Source: Pseudarthrobacter sp. MM222
Lineage (GTDB): Bacteria > Actinomycetota > Actinomycetes > Actinomycetales > Micrococcaceae
Length of the DNA stretch: 64,000 nucleotides
Direction: 5' to 3'
Assembly: GCF_947090775.1 (NCBI RefSeq)
Contig: NZ_OX352321.1
Coordinates: 4,092,001-4,156,000, forward strand
Below the pieces are notes generated by a model that saw only the letters and a program-made list of their open reading frames with translations, was not told the origin of the DNA and did not search any database. A program made the translations under genes and the position numbers. This document shows, in pieces, positions 11,329 to 20,379 of the stretch. The stretch's first letter is position 1, and each line of letters starts with the position of its first letter.

Positions 11329-12444
11329 TCAGGCGTCCTTTCGGTTGGAGCTGACCAGCAGCCAGAGCAGGAAGGGCCCGCCGAGCGCCCCGGTGACCAC
11401 GCCGACGGGCAGGACGGTTCCGTCAAGCAGCAGCGGGGCGATGTTCGCCGCAAGGTAATCCGCCGCGAGGACGATCAGCGCGCCGGCCAGGGCCGAAGCC
11501 GGGAGGCTCGCCTTGCGGACGAATCGACGGGCGATCGGACCGGCGAGGAAGGCCACAAAGGCGACCGGGCCGGCCGCCGCCGTTGCGGCAGCAGCGAGGG
11601 CGACGGCGGTGACCACCACCGCCAGGCGCGTGTTCCCGACCCTTACACCGAGTCCCGCTGCGGCATCGTCGCCCAGTTCGAGGATGCGCAGGCGCCCGAC
11701 CAGGAAGATGACGGCCGGGACCAGGACGAGCAACGCAAGGCCGAGCACCCCGGCCCGGTCCCAGCTTGCGGAGTTCAGCGAGCCGTTGAGCCAGACGAGG
11801 GCGTCAGCGGCGGTGCGGATGTCCGCGCGGGTCATCAGGAAGCTGACCACGGCCTGGAGCGCGGCGGCGATTCCGATCCCGGCGAGGATCAGGCGGTTGC
11901 CGGCAGCATCGCCCCGGCCTCCGGATGACACCCCGGAGCCCAACGGCCCGCCGCGCGAGATGGCGTAGATGAGTGCGGCGACGCAGAGCGCACCGGCCAG
12001 GGCCGCGCCGGACACGGCGGCACCCGAAGCCCCGAAAACCACGATTGCGGTGACGGCTGCCGCGCTTGCCCCGTAACTGATCCCGATCACGTCGGGGCTG
12101 GCCAGCGGATTGCGCAGCATGGTCTGGAACAGCCCGCCGGAGAGCCCGAAAGCAGCGCCGATTAGCGCCCCGATCACCGCCCGCGGCAGCTTGTTCTCCA
12201 TCACGATGAAGCTTGCGCCGGCGATCTTCGGACCGCCGGTGAAGTGGGCTGTCAGGATCCGGAAGAAGTCCGGGATTGTGACGGTGTAGCTGCCCAGCAG
12301 CACACCCGCGGCGAAGAGGACCACGACGGCAAGCGCCAGCACGGCCGTGCGCCAGTGTTGCGCTTTCAGTTTTGGTCGCTCAGCCGCGGTTTTAGCGACG
12401 GGAAGTGATAGCGCAACGGGGGTTTTTGCTTCGGCGAGTTTCAC
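11329..12444 (-). CDS. iron-siderophore ABC transporter permease (FecD-like)
   Basis: This 371-residue FecCD-family permease has about nine to ten hydrophobic helices and the coupling region GDDAAAGLGVRVGNTRLAVVV, followed by GPVAFVAFLAGPIARRFV. It forms the membrane channel with the upstream permease. The GTG start (VKLAEAKTPV) is chosen because it overlaps the previous stop as GTGA. About 87 extra open codons upstream are a shadow of the partner gene. Confidence 0.94.
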   Translation of the reverse strand: MKLAEAKTPVALSLPVAKTAAERPKLKAQHWRTAVLALAVVVLFAAGVLLGSYTVTIPDFFRILTAHFTGGPKIAGASFIVMENKLPRAVIGALIGAAFGLSGGLFQTMLRNPLASPDVIGISYGASAAAVTAIVVFGASGAAVSGAALAGALCVAALIYAISRGGPLGSGVSSGGRGDAAGNRLILAGIGIAAALQAVVSFLMTRADIRTAADALVWLNGSLNSASWDRAGVLGLALLVLVPAVIFLVGRLRILELGDDAAAGLGVRVGNTRLAVVVTAVALAAAATAAAGPVAFVAFLAGPIARRFVRKASLPASALAGALIVLAADYLAANIAPLLLDGTVLPVGVVTGALGGPFLLWLLVSSNRKDA

Positions 12445-13514
12445 AGCCCGGCCCCCTTCCCGCGCCGGACCAGCCACACGAACACGGGCGCGCCCACAAG
12501 GGCGGTCATGATCCCGGCGGGAACCTCGCCCGGAAGCAGGATGACACGGCCGGCCACGTCGGCCGCCAGCAGCAGCGCCGGGGCCAGGATCATCGACAGC
12601 GGCAGGATCCAGCGGTAGTCCGGGCCGGTCATGAAACGTACAGCGTGCGGAATGACGAGGCCCACGAACCCGATGGGCCCCGCCAGTGCGGTCGCCGAAC
12701 CGCACAGCAGGACAATCCCCAGCGCGGTGACCCCGCGGACGACGCCCACGCGCTGGCCCAGGCCGCGGGCAATATCGTCGCCGAGGGCCAGGCCGTTCAG
12801 GATCCGCCCGGTGGCGAGCACAATTCCCGCGCCGAGCACCAGGAACGGCACGCCCGGGAGCACTACGGACCAGTCACGGCCCGCGATGCCCCCCACCTGC
12901 CAGAACCGGAAGCGGTCCAGCGTGTCCTGGCTGGAAACCAGGATGACGTTCATCAGCGAGAAGAGTCCCGCGCTCAGGGCGGCGCCGGCGAGGGCGAGCT
13001 TGACCGGCGTCGCGCCGTCCCGGCCCAGCGAGGCGATCAGATAGACGACGGCGGCCGCGGCCGCGGCGCCGATGAACGCGAACCAGATGTAGCCGGTCAA
13101 CGAGGAAATCCCGAACACGTAGATTCCGGTGACGACGGCCAGCGCGGCGCCGGCGTTGACGCCCATGATGCCCGGATCTGCGAGGGGGTTCCGTGCGACG
13201 CCCTGCATGGCGGCTCCCGCCAGCCCCAGCGCAGCCCCGGCGAGCAGGCCCAGGACGGTTCGTGGGATGCGAGCGTGCACCACGGCGTGGTCGCCGTTGG
13301 CCGGGTCGAACCGCGTCAGCGCCTGCCACAGAATGTCCGGCGCCAGGCCGCGGGCTCCGATCGCCAGGGACGCGGCGGTCACGAGTACCAGTACGACGAC
13401 GGCGGCCAGCAGCCACGCGGGACGGCCGCGGCGGGCGGGGGCCGGCTGACCCGGCCCGTCAACAGCGGAAGTTGCGCGGGCGGGCGGGACCGCCGTCGTC
13501 GTTACTGGATTCAT
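12441..13514 (-). CDS. iron-siderophore ABC transporter permease (FecC-like)
   Basis: This 357-residue FecCD-family permease shows the paired family motifs ARNPLADPGIMGVNAGAA and GLALGDDIARGLGQRVG, then GPIGFVGLVIPHAVR. It is the first of two non-identical permeases that together make a heterodimeric channel. It begins 9 nt after the binding-protein stop and overlaps the next gene by 4 nt. The N-terminus has an alanine- and proline-rich cytoplasmic tail of about 30 residues before the first helix. Confidence 0.95.
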   Translation of the reverse strand: MNPVTTTAVPPARATSAVDGPGQPAPARRGRPAWLLAAVVVLVLVTAASLAIGARGLAPDILWQALTRFDPANGDHAVVHARIPRTVLGLLAGAALGLAGAAMQGVARNPLADPGIMGVNAGAALAVVTGIYVFGISSLTGYIWFAFIGAAAAAAVVYLIASLGRDGATPVKLALAGAALSAGLFSLMNVILVSSQDTLDRFRFWQVGGIAGRDWSVVLPGVPFLVLGAGIVLATGRILNGLALGDDIARGLGQRVGVVRGVTALGIVLLCGSATALAGPIGFVGLVIPHAVRFMTGPDYRWILPLSMILAPALLLAADVAGRVILLPGEVPAGIMTALVGAPVFVWLVRRGKGAGL

Positions 13515-13523
13515 GGGTGCTGG

Positions 13524-14642
13524 CTACTTCGCTGCTTTATCTGCCGCGCTGGCCAGCTGCGGGAGGAAGGTATCCAGGGACCAGGGCAGGCTCAGGGGCG
13601 AGGAGGCGGAGATGGAGAGCGTGAGCGTGTTGTCCGAGTCCGCCACGAGTGCGCCGCTCTTGACGGCGGGAATCTGGCCGAGCAGCGGGTCCGCGGTGAT
13701 CGACCCTGTGGTGGCAGCGTCAGGTACCCAGGTCACGAAGATGTCCGAGTCCAGTTCATTGGCCTTTTCGGCGGACCATGGGATGAAGAACTCCTCGGAG
13801 CCCTTGGAATTCTCTTCAACCACGGGGGCCAGCTTCATGCCGAGCGAGTCGAGGAAGCGGGGCCGGTTGTCGTTGGCGGTGTAGACATTGACGCCGTCGC
13901 TCTTGGCGGGCTCCAGATTGCCGTAGATGTAGGTCTTGCCGGCCAGCTGCGGGTACTTGGACACCTTGTCCTTGATGGTGGCTTCGGTGTCGGCGATCAG
14001 TTTCGTGGCCTCCGCTTCCTTGCCGAGGGCGGTGCCGATCATGCTGGTCGTTTCCTGCCAGGGAGTGCCGTACGCGATGTCCGGATAGGCGACCACGGGG
14101 GCGATTTCGCTGAGCTTCTTGTAATCCTCTTCTTTCAGGCCGGAGTAAGCGCCCAGGATGACATCGGGGTCGAGCTTGGCGATTTCGGTGAAGTTGACGC
14201 CGTCCGCCTCGGAGAACTGAACCGGAGCCGCGTCTGAGCCGAAGCCCGCGCCGAGCTTTTCCAGCGCGGCATCCTTCCACGGCGTGGAACCAAGATCATT
14301 GCCGCCCCACTCGTTCTTCGGGAGGCCAACCGGGACCACGCCGAGGGCGATCGCAACGTCGTCGTTGACCCAGGACACGGTGACGACGCGCCTGGGCTGT
14401 TCCGGGACGGTGGTTTCGCCGAAGGCGTGCTTGATGGTGACCGGGAAGTCCGAGCTGGCGGTCTGAGCTGCGGAGTCGGCCGGCGCGGAGGCGGCTGGGC
14501 CGGTGGAGCAGGCGCTCAGCGTAAGGACGGCTACGGCCAGCACGGCTGCCGTCCTTGCGGCGGCTGCACTCATTCGAGCCTTGCCGAATAGGCCGGGGCG
14601 GGCAGAGGCAGCCGGCAGCGCCAGAGAAACAGGGGGAGTCAT
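13524..14642 (-). CDS. iron-siderophore ABC transporter substrate-binding lipoprotein
   Basis: This 372-residue class III binding protein (FecB/FhuD type) captures ferric siderophore outside the membrane. The lipobox is LSAC in VAVLTLSACSTG, about 45 residues in. Binding-protein segments include PRRVVTVSWVNDDVAIALGVVPVGLP and KLDPDVILGAYSGLKEEDY. The 14642 start follows TAAGGACCTTC; a second ATG 23 codons later (MSAAAART) would give a more typical signal peptide length. It is the first gene of a five-gene operon, with an iron box 27 nt upstream. Confidence 0.95.
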   Translation of the reverse strand: MTPPVSLALPAASARPGLFGKARMSAAAARTAAVLAVAVLTLSACSTGPAASAPADSAAQTASSDFPVTIKHAFGETTVPEQPRRVVTVSWVNDDVAIALGVVPVGLPKNEWGGNDLGSTPWKDAALEKLGAGFGSDAAPVQFSEADGVNFTEIAKLDPDVILGAYSGLKEEDYKKLSEIAPVVAYPDIAYGTPWQETTSMIGTALGKEAEATKLIADTEATIKDKVSKYPQLAGKTYIYGNLEPAKSDGVNVYTANDNRPRFLDSLGMKLAPVVEENSKGSEEFFIPWSAEKANELDSDIFVTWVPDAATTGSITADPLLGQIPAVKSGALVADSDNTLTLSISASSPLSLPWSLDTFLPQLASAADKAAK

Positions 14643-14669
14643 GAAGGTCCTTAGGTCAATGATGCGAAC

Positions 14670-14688
14670 CTAAGTAAGGCTAGCCTAT
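14670..14688 (-). promoter_or_regulatory. DtxR/IdeR-type iron box
   Basis: The 19-mer CTAAGTAAGGCTAGCCTAT agrees with the actinobacterial iron-box form TTAGGTAAGGCTAACCTAA at 15 of 19 positions, counted by eye. It sits 27 nt before the binding-protein start codon, over the expected promoter. This predicts repression of the uptake operon by Fe(II)-loaded DtxR/IdeR. The regulator gene is not in this window. Confidence 0.85.
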
Positions 14689-14842
14689 CCTTCTGTGCAT
14701 TAGGGAACGTTCTCGTAACGTAATTGTACGGCTGCGTGCTTTTGGCAATTTCAGGCAGAATAAGCACGCCCCCGACAGATCGAAGGCCTGGCCACTCGCA
14801 CGTCCCACTTCCTGGAGCGCGCTCAGGGCCGGCAAGCTGACG

Positions 14843-14880
14843 GGCCGGACTTGTCGAACCCGGATTCGACAAGTCCGGCC
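14843..14880 (-). terminator. terminator after the lipoprotein gene
   Basis: Perfect 16-bp stem (GGCCGGACTTGTCGAA with its complement) and a 6-nt loop, starting 8 nt past the stop codon of the lipoprotein gene. It also separates that gene from the iron-uptake operon promoter. Confidence 0.85.
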
Positions 14881-14888
14881 GGCGGCGG

Positions 14889-15629
14889 TCAGCTGTAGGA
14901 GAGGCTCAACAGCAGTGCCCTGAGGGCCTGCCCCTCGGCACCTGCCAGCCACGACTTGGCCGCCTCATCGCTGGCGAAGGGCTTTTCGATGAAGTGGACT
15001 TCGGCCACCAGCACGCCCTGCGCGGTCCGGATGATGCCATCAAGCGCCATCTCCGCGCCGGGGATCGGGGCGCCCGCCGTCAAGTGCATGCGGTACGTCG
15101 CAATCTCATTCACTCGGTCCACGTAGAACGAGTACTGCGCCGCCGGCGCAGGCTGGCCCCGCAGTCCCGGAACGGGTACGGATTCGAAGACCGTCCTGGT
15201 CACCGGGCTCGTCACCCCATCGGCGATCTGCCCGGAGTACACCGTGGCCTGCTTGGTGCCGGCCGCGTCGTAAACGGTGGCCGTTCCCACGAACGGCGAG
15301 CCTCCCACACTGAAGAGCTCCACCCGCCAGTCAACCGGGTGTTTGAAGGATACGTGGCCGTCCGGGAAGGTGTACGTCGCCAGGCCTGCCGGCGCGGGAG
15401 CGGACGACGGCGGTTCGCTGGCCGCCGTCGTCGGGCTGGTCGGCTCGGGACTCGAGGTGGCGGGAGCGGCTGTGCCCGGGGCCGACACGGCACTCGCAGA
15501 TCCCGACGGGTTGGCAACGGCCCCGGGCGACGCATTTCCGCCCGAAGTTCCGGCACCGCAGCCGGTCAGGGCAAGGGTTGCAGCGGTTGCGACGGCGGCG
15601 ACGAAGGGTGCGCGATGCGAAGAGCGCAT
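14889..15629 (-). CDS. secreted lipoprotein of unknown function
   Basis: This 246-residue protein has a signal peptide MRSSHRAPFVAAVATAATLALTGC ending in a lipobox (LTGC), so it should be lipid-anchored outside the membrane. A Ser/Pro/Thr/Ala-rich linker of about 60 residues follows, then a folded domain starting LATYTFPDGHVSFKHPVDWRVELF, which resembles the small PsbP-like or lipoprotein fold of actinobacterial cell-surface proteins. The start is set by the signal peptide and an AGAAAGG site. I do not recognise a function. It lies directly downstream of jetC, where jetD would be expected, but is not related to it. Confidence 0.8.
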   Translation of the reverse strand: MRSSHRAPFVAAVATAATLALTGCGAGTSGGNASPGAVANPSGSASAVSAPGTAAPATSSPEPTSPTTAASEPPSSAPAPAGLATYTFPDGHVSFKHPVDWRVELFSVGGSPFVGTATVYDAAGTKQATVYSGQIADGVTSPVTRTVFESVPVPGLRGQPAPAAQYSFYVDRVNEIATYRMHLTAGAPIPGAEMALDGIIRTAQGVLVAEVHFIEKPFASDEAAKSWLAGAEGQALRALLLSLSYS

Positions 15630-15809
15630 GGTGATGCCTTTCTTGAGGGCGCCCTCAAGCTCGGCGGGGGTGAAAAGGCTTGCGCACCGCGGACGGAGAG
15701 TTCCGCGATGCCCCCGGGTGGAGCGGGCGAGGAGTTGATGCTCAAAAGAGTCGCACGCCACTCAGGCGCGGCACCAGAGTCACAGTAATAAATCCATCGA
15801 TTTGTTATA

Positions 15810-15824
15810 TTTATCCGCGATAAA
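15810..15824. promoter_or_regulatory. AT-rich palindrome between jetC and the lipoprotein gene
   Basis: TTTATC-CGC-GATAAA is a perfect 15-bp inverted repeat inside a notably AT-rich patch (15780-15833). It lies 34 nt past the jetC stop and about 180 nt upstream of the lipoprotein start. On the minus strand the patch could also supply a promoter for the lipoprotein gene (TATAAC at 15810-15805, 17 nt after TTATCG). Operator, promoter or short hairpin cannot be told apart here. Confidence 0.35.
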
Positions 15825-15857
15825 GCCGATAACACTCGCCGCGCTTGATCCGAGGGC

Positions 15858-18800
15858 TCAGCGCAGGACGATGTCCACCGGGTTGGCCTCGGAACGCCAG
15901 CTTCCCTCGATCCCGGCGCGCGGACCGATCACGGGAGCGGTCAGCACCCCGGAGCGGTTGGTGCGTTTGTCCCGCAGGATCTCCGTGACCGAGCCCAGAT
16001 GCCGGGACAGGTCGATCACGTTCTCCGGGGCGGCCAGCAGCAACTGGAACCCAAACTCATGCAGCGCCTTGATACCGGCACCGGCAAATTCCTCCGACGC
16101 GAGGACGAACGCCTCGTCCATCATCACGGTCCCGTAAGTGGTGAAGCCCTGTTCGGCAATGCCCAGCTGGTAGCTCAACGCTGCCGCCATGATGAACGCG
16201 GTGAACCGCTGCCGCTCGCCGCCGGACATGGAACCGGTATCCGCGTGCATGAACACCTCGGTCTTCTTGGAGCCCTTTCCTGCACCCTTGGCGCCGGTGC
16301 CCTCCACCTCGCGGTGCTCCTTGCACTGGATGAACAGGTGTCCGCGGACGTCCAGCACTTCCGCACGCCACCGGCGGTCCTCCGGCGTCTGCGAGCTCAG
16401 CCGCTTGACCAGCGTTTCGAGCGATTTGTAACGGCTGGTGAGCTCGGCGTCGTCGTCAGTCTCCGCAGTGCCGGCCTTGACGGGGCGCGTGTGCCGGATT
16501 TTGAGCGCGTTCTGGATGGCGTCCTTGAACTGCTTGGCCGTGGCGGGAAGGGTCTGCTTGATGTCGAGTTCCAGGAAGCTGCCCTCGTGGAAGTTCACCT
16601 CGGACAGGATGCCGTTGAGCGGGAGGATGCGGGTGGTGATGGAGCGGCGCTCCTCGTCCAGCAGATGCAGCAGGGTGCTGAAGGACTCGTGCGTACGTTG
16701 GTTGAAGAACGCGCGGAACTCGAGCTCTTGCGCCGGCAGCCCGTCGCTGACAATGGCGTGGTAGCGGGACTCGAACTCCCCTGCGGCCCCGATGGACGTT
16801 CCGTGGTCCGCCGAAATCGCGGTTCCCCATTCGCGGACGAAGCCCTCAAAGATGCGGGTGAGCCGCTCCGAGGTGGCCTGTCCGCCGGACTCCGCCGTGT
16901 GCAGTTCGGCAAGGAGCCGGGTCCGGACCTGGTTGGCGAGATTGTCCAGTTCATGCATCTCCAGGACGTCGCCGAAGCCGGCGAAGTACGGTTCCAGCGC
17001 GGCCACGGTGGCGTCCGACGGCGGCGACTGTGCCAGCCGGCCGCGCGCGGCGTCCAACAGCGCGTCTGCAGCCGTGAGCCGCGAATCGAGCGCCTTGTAC
17101 TCGCTCTGCAGCACAGCCGCGGCCTCGGTGCTGGACTGGTGTTTGTGCCGCGCGGCTTCGATATTTCCGCGCAGGGGCTCCAGGTCGGCCTGCGCTGCGA
17201 GGGCATCCCTGAGCCGCTGCTCGATCCGGGCGAGGTCCTCCGCGGCCACGGCGGCCGAGACCTGCTCCCACGGCCGGTGGTCCTCGGCCACCCGGCGGAG
17301 GGCTTCGAGCTGCCGGGTCATCCCCTGATGCGATTCCTCCCGGCTCTGCGCCAACTCGGCGGCCTTGGCCAGGTCCTGCTGCAGGTCCTCGACCTGTCCG
17401 GCCACCAGATCAAGTTTGGAGGCGTTGTCGAAGCCGAGGACATAGTCCTGGCGGGACGTGAAGCGGTCATCCTTTTCCACGGTGTGGCGGTTGCGCTTGA
17501 CCACACCGCCCAGGCTCAGGCCCTTGTCCAGGCGGGAGAGCTCATCCGGGTCCTCGACACACGGGTAGGCAAAGTCCAGGGCGATCCGTTCGCGGATCCA
17601 CTCGCCGGCCTCCCCCGCCGGTCCCGTGGTGAGGATGTCCAACTTGCGCAGAAGATCCGTGTCCGCCGCGTCCTCGACGGCCAGCGCGCCCCCGGCGAGC
17701 GGCTTCGAGACGTCCACCGCGCGCAGGGCGCCCCGGACCGAATGGTCGTTGAGATACCGGGTGACCGCGGCGAAGTGCTCGCCCGGGACCAGCAGCGTGG
17801 TGGCGAGGCTGCGCAGCGCGCGCTCGGCGGCAGGCCGCCACCGATCCTGCCCCTCGGCAAGATCGATCAGCTCGCCGCCGAAGGGCATGTTTTCTTCGGC
17901 AATCCCCGTGGCGGCCGCGATGGCGCTGCGGTTCTCGATGCTCGACGGCGGCAGCAGGGACTTGCGCGTCTTCAGCGAGACGAGCTCCTGCTGGGCTGCT
18001 GCCAACTCACGTTTTTTGGTGGCGTGGCCGTCGAAGGCCTCAAAACGCAGCTCCTTGAGCGCTTCCGAGTCGTCGGCCAGCTCAGCCGAGCGGGCGGCCG
18101 CGTGTGCGTGCGCCTGCTCCCAGCCGGCTGCCGTCCACTCCAGTTCCAGGCCGGCGTCGGAGAGCGCCTGGCGCGCCGATTCCTCCACCTGCTGGCGGAG
18201 TTTGAGCCCCACCCGCGCGTTCTCCAGCGACTGCTCGATCGCGGAGATCGCGTTGCCGCCCTGGTTGTTGTAGTCGGTTTCGAGCTGGCGGAGCTCCTTG
18301 GCCAGGCCGTCCCGGATGCCCCGTTCGGCCCCCAGCTCCTTTGCCTTCGCCTGGGCCAGGTCCTTGAGCCGGGCGAGCGTCTTCTCATGCACGGTGACGG
18401 CCAGCTGCTGCTTGTAGGCCTCGAATTCCTCCCCGGCAAGGTCCCGCAGCCGGTTGGCATCCAGCAGGGACTGGGCGTACTCCTTGTTCAGAGCGGGCAC
18501 CGGGGCCAGCTGGTCCCGCTGCTGCCGGACGTCCTCAAGGCGCTGCCGGATGGACATCAGGTTGCTGAATTCCTCGACGACGTCGTCCGCGGCGGACAGC
18601 GTGGCGGGGGCATCCAGGACCTGGTCGCGGAAGAAGGTGTTGACGCTGCCGCCCAGGCCCTTGCCGGCCTGGATGACGCGCAGCAGCGGCAGGGCCTGGT
18701 CCGAATTGATGCCCAGCAACCGGCGGAAGCGCTCCGCGAAGGCCTTGTGCACGTCGAAGACCTGGGCATCCGGGAAGATGGCGTCCAGGACCGACTTGGT

Positions 18801-19319
18801 GAACCGCTTCTCCGCAACGCCCTCGATCGCGGTGAGATCCAACGGCTTGTTGTCGATCAGGTAGTACCGCCCGACGCTGGACTCCGTGCCGTTCTTCGGC
18901 AGGTCGAACAGCGCCGAAACCGTCACCCGGGTGCCGGCGGCGTTATCGAAGGTCAGCGCCACGGCCGACCAGGTGGCGCCGGGACGCTGGAAGGCACTCG
19001 CCGAGCCCTCGCCGACCGCCTTGTCCCCCACCTTGCCGCGCATGTACGTGAAGGTGGTCCGCTTGTCCTCGACAGCGCCTCCGGCCCGCTGCGCCGCCGC
19101 CTCGTTGGAGCGGGGACGGGCGTCAAAGACCCGGAGCATCGCGTCGAACAGCGTGGACTTGCCGACGCCGGAATTGCCGGTCAACAGCGTGCCGTTGCGG
19201 TCCACGTGCATCGTGTGCGCGCCATGGAATGTGCCCCAATTGACTACCTGCACGAGGGCGAGGCGCATCTGGCCCGGGTTCGTCAGCTCGCCCATCGGCA
19301 GCATGGTTGCGATGCTCAT
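15858..19319 (-). CDS. jetC: Wadjet JetC-like SMC ATPase (MukB/MksB-like)
   Basis: This 1153-residue SMC-type ATPase has Walker [10 protein letters not shown] at 48-56, an ABC signature SGGERQ at 1032-1037 and Walker B VMMDEAF at 1065-1071. Two long charged coiled-coil arms flank a central hinge-like domain at about residues 480-620. In Wadjet systems JetC is the DNA loop-extruding motor that works with JetA (kleisin) and JetB (KITE) to detect small circular DNA. All ATPase motifs look intact. Its start overlaps the jetB stop by 4 nt. Usually a jetD nuclease gene follows; here none does. Confidence 0.9.
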   Translation of the reverse strand: MSIATMLPMGELTNPGQMRLALVQVVNWGTFHGAHTMHVDRNGTLLTGNSGVGKSTLFDAMLRVFDARPRSNEAAAQRAGGAVEDKRTTFTYMRGKVGDKAVGEGSASAFQRPGATWSAVALTFDNAAGTRVTVSALFDLPKNGTESSVGRYYLIDNKPLDLTAIEGVAEKRFTKSVLDAIFPDAQVFDVHKAFAERFRRLLGINSDQALPLLRVIQAGKGLGGSVNTFFRDQVLDAPATLSAADDVVEEFSNLMSIRQRLEDVRQQRDQLAPVPALNKEYAQSLLDANRLRDLAGEEFEAYKQQLAVTVHEKTLARLKDLAQAKAKELGAERGIRDGLAKELRQLETDYNNQGGNAISAIEQSLENARVGLKLRQQVEESARQALSDAGLELEWTAAGWEQAHAHAAARSAELADDSEALKELRFEAFDGHATKKRELAAAQQELVSLKTRKSLLPPSSIENRSAIAAATGIAEENMPFGGELIDLAEGQDRWRPAAERALRSLATTLLVPGEHFAAVTRYLNDHSVRGALRAVDVSKPLAGGALAVEDAADTDLLRKLDILTTGPAGEAGEWIRERIALDFAYPCVEDPDELSRLDKGLSLGGVVKRNRHTVEKDDRFTSRQDYVLGFDNASKLDLVAGQVEDLQQDLAKAAELAQSREESHQGMTRQLEALRRVAEDHRPWEQVSAAVAAEDLARIEQRLRDALAAQADLEPLRGNIEAARHKHQSSTEAAAVLQSEYKALDSRLTAADALLDAARGRLAQSPPSDATVAALEPYFAGFGDVLEMHELDNLANQVRTRLLAELHTAESGGQATSERLTRIFEGFVREWGTAISADHGTSIGAAGEFESRYHAIVSDGLPAQELEFRAFFNQRTHESFSTLLHLLDEERRSITTRILPLNGILSEVNFHEGSFLELDIKQTLPATAKQFKDAIQNALKIRHTRPVKAGTAETDDDAELTSRYKSLETLVKRLSSQTPEDRRWRAEVLDVRGHLFIQCKEHREVEGTGAKGAGKGSKKTEVFMHADTGSMSGGERQRFTAFIMAAALSYQLGIAEQGFTTYGTVMMDEAFVLASEEFAGAGIKALHEFGFQLLLAAPENVIDLSRHLGSVTEILRDKRTNRSGVLTAPVIGPRAGIEGSWRSEANPVDIVLR

Positions 19320-20377
19320 CTGGCTGCCTCTGCTTCGTCGGTGTGGCTGGGTGACGACGACGGCGATGCCGCCCCCGTCCCTTCGCCGGACAGCATTCGT
19401 CCTGCGGACGACGCTGCCGGCTCCGACAGCGGCCCCGGACTTCCCAATGTTCGCAAGCTCGCATCGGGGCCCTCGTCCGGTCCCTTAGATGCCACTCCCG
19501 GGGCGGCATCGCCGTCGTCGTCGCTGGTCAGCTCACCTTCGGCATCCGTAGCGGCTGCTGCCTCGTTGTCATCCTCGCCTTCGGCCGTCTCGCCGTCGTC
19601 GTCGTCCTCCGTGTCGTCCTCGGCGGGCTTGTCGGCATCGAACTCCAGCAGGGGTTCTGTTCCTGCCTGGTCGGTGCTGGCCGCGATAAGGGCTTCGATT
19701 TGGGCGGGAATGTCGCCGATGTTTTCGAAGGGGAGGGCCAGGGGGAGGGCGTTGGAGATGGTGTAGACCTCGTCCAGGCCGGTGGTGAGGAGGAGCTGGC
19801 GGGCCAGGAGCTTGGTGATGGCGCGGTTGACGACGTCGGAATCCCGCAGGGCGTCCTGCTGGCCAGAGGGCTGGTAGTGGGCCACGAGTTCGGCGATTTC
19901 CTCGCGCGTGATCGTGGGATCCGTCTGGGCGGTGACGTGGCGGTCCAGCAGCAGGCGGAGGCGGAGCAGCACGATTGTTTCGATCCGGCTCAGGGCGCGT
20001 TGCTGGCGCAGGATGCTGGAGCGGGTGCCGCCGCCGATGGCCTCCGGGTCCACCGGTCGGAGCACGGCGACCTTCCGTTCGTGATCCAGCTGCAGGGTGA
20101 GGAACAGTTCGGACAGGCGGCTGCGGAGGATCAGCTGGTTGTCCAACAGCGTGGTCCACAGTTTTTCGTCCCGGCCGCCGTCGACGTACGGGCCTTTGAG
20201 GAGTTTCACGAGGGCTTGGCGGACCTTCATCGGGAGCACACCGGTGTCGCCGGGGAACAGGGCGGCGCCGTCCACGAAGGTGTCCCGCGGGGCGACGGTG
20301 AAGGGATCGGTGTGGAGGTGATCGCCGGAGGTCTCGTCGGGCGCGACCGCCGCCGTCGCCGTGATGTCGTCAGTCAT
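19316..20377 (-). CDS. jetB: Wadjet JetB-like protein (DUF4194, MukE/KITE-like)
   Basis: This 353-residue protein has a DUF4194-type winged-helix core at about residues 35-240, covering [24 protein letters not shown] through [24 protein letters not shown]. It is the likely KITE partner bridging the JetC heads and JetA. Beyond the core is an unusual tail of about 110 residues. This begins strongly acidic ([21 protein letters not shown]) and then becomes Ser/Gly/Pro-rich. The tail DNA contains a 23-bp inverted repeat (19353-19375 and 19500-19522). The gene starts 2 nt after the jetA stop and overlaps jetC by 4 nt. Confidence 0.88.
   Translation of the reverse strand: MTDDITATAAVAPDETSGDHLHTDPFTVAPRDTFVDGAALFPGDTGVLPMKVRQALVKLLKGPYVDGGRDEKLWTTLLDNQLILRSRLSELFLTLQLDHERKVAVLRPVDPEAIGGGTRSSILRQQRALSRIETIVLLRLRLLLDRHVTAQTDPTITREEIAELVAHYQPSGQQDALRDSDVVNRAITKLLARQLLLTTGLDEVYTISNALPLALPFENIGDIPAQIEALIAASTDQAGTEPLLEFDADKPAEDDTEDDDDGETAEGEDDNEAAAATDAEGELTSDDDGDAAPGVASKGPDEGPDASLRTLGSPGPLSEPAASSAGRMLSGEGTGAASPSSSPSHTDEAEAAR
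19353..19522. repeat. 23-bp perfect inverted repeat inside the jetB tail
   Basis: The arm at 19353-19375 is the exact reverse complement of 19500-19522, separated by 124 nt. The arms start GACGACGACGGCGATGCC and its complement. They encode the DDDGDAAP and [10 protein letters not shown] parts of the JetB tail on the minus strand. Confidence 0.85.
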
Positions 20378-20379
20378 CT

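Noticed and set aside
12405..14237. A 610-codon plus-strand open frame antisense to the iron permease and binding protein genes
   Set aside because: It is low-complexity Gly/Arg/Gln-rich sequence with no family resemblance. It is explained by GC-skewed third positions of the real genes.
19353..19522. Insertion-sequence terminal repeats in jetB
   Set aside because: The 124 nt between the arms carry no transposase and stay in frame with jetB. No target duplication is visible.
15999..19766. A 1255-codon open frame antisense to jetC and jetB
   Set aside because: It mirrors the coding strand in a high-GC gene, has no recognisable domain and a composition typical of antisense shadows. The minus-strand genes have clear motifs and coupled starts.
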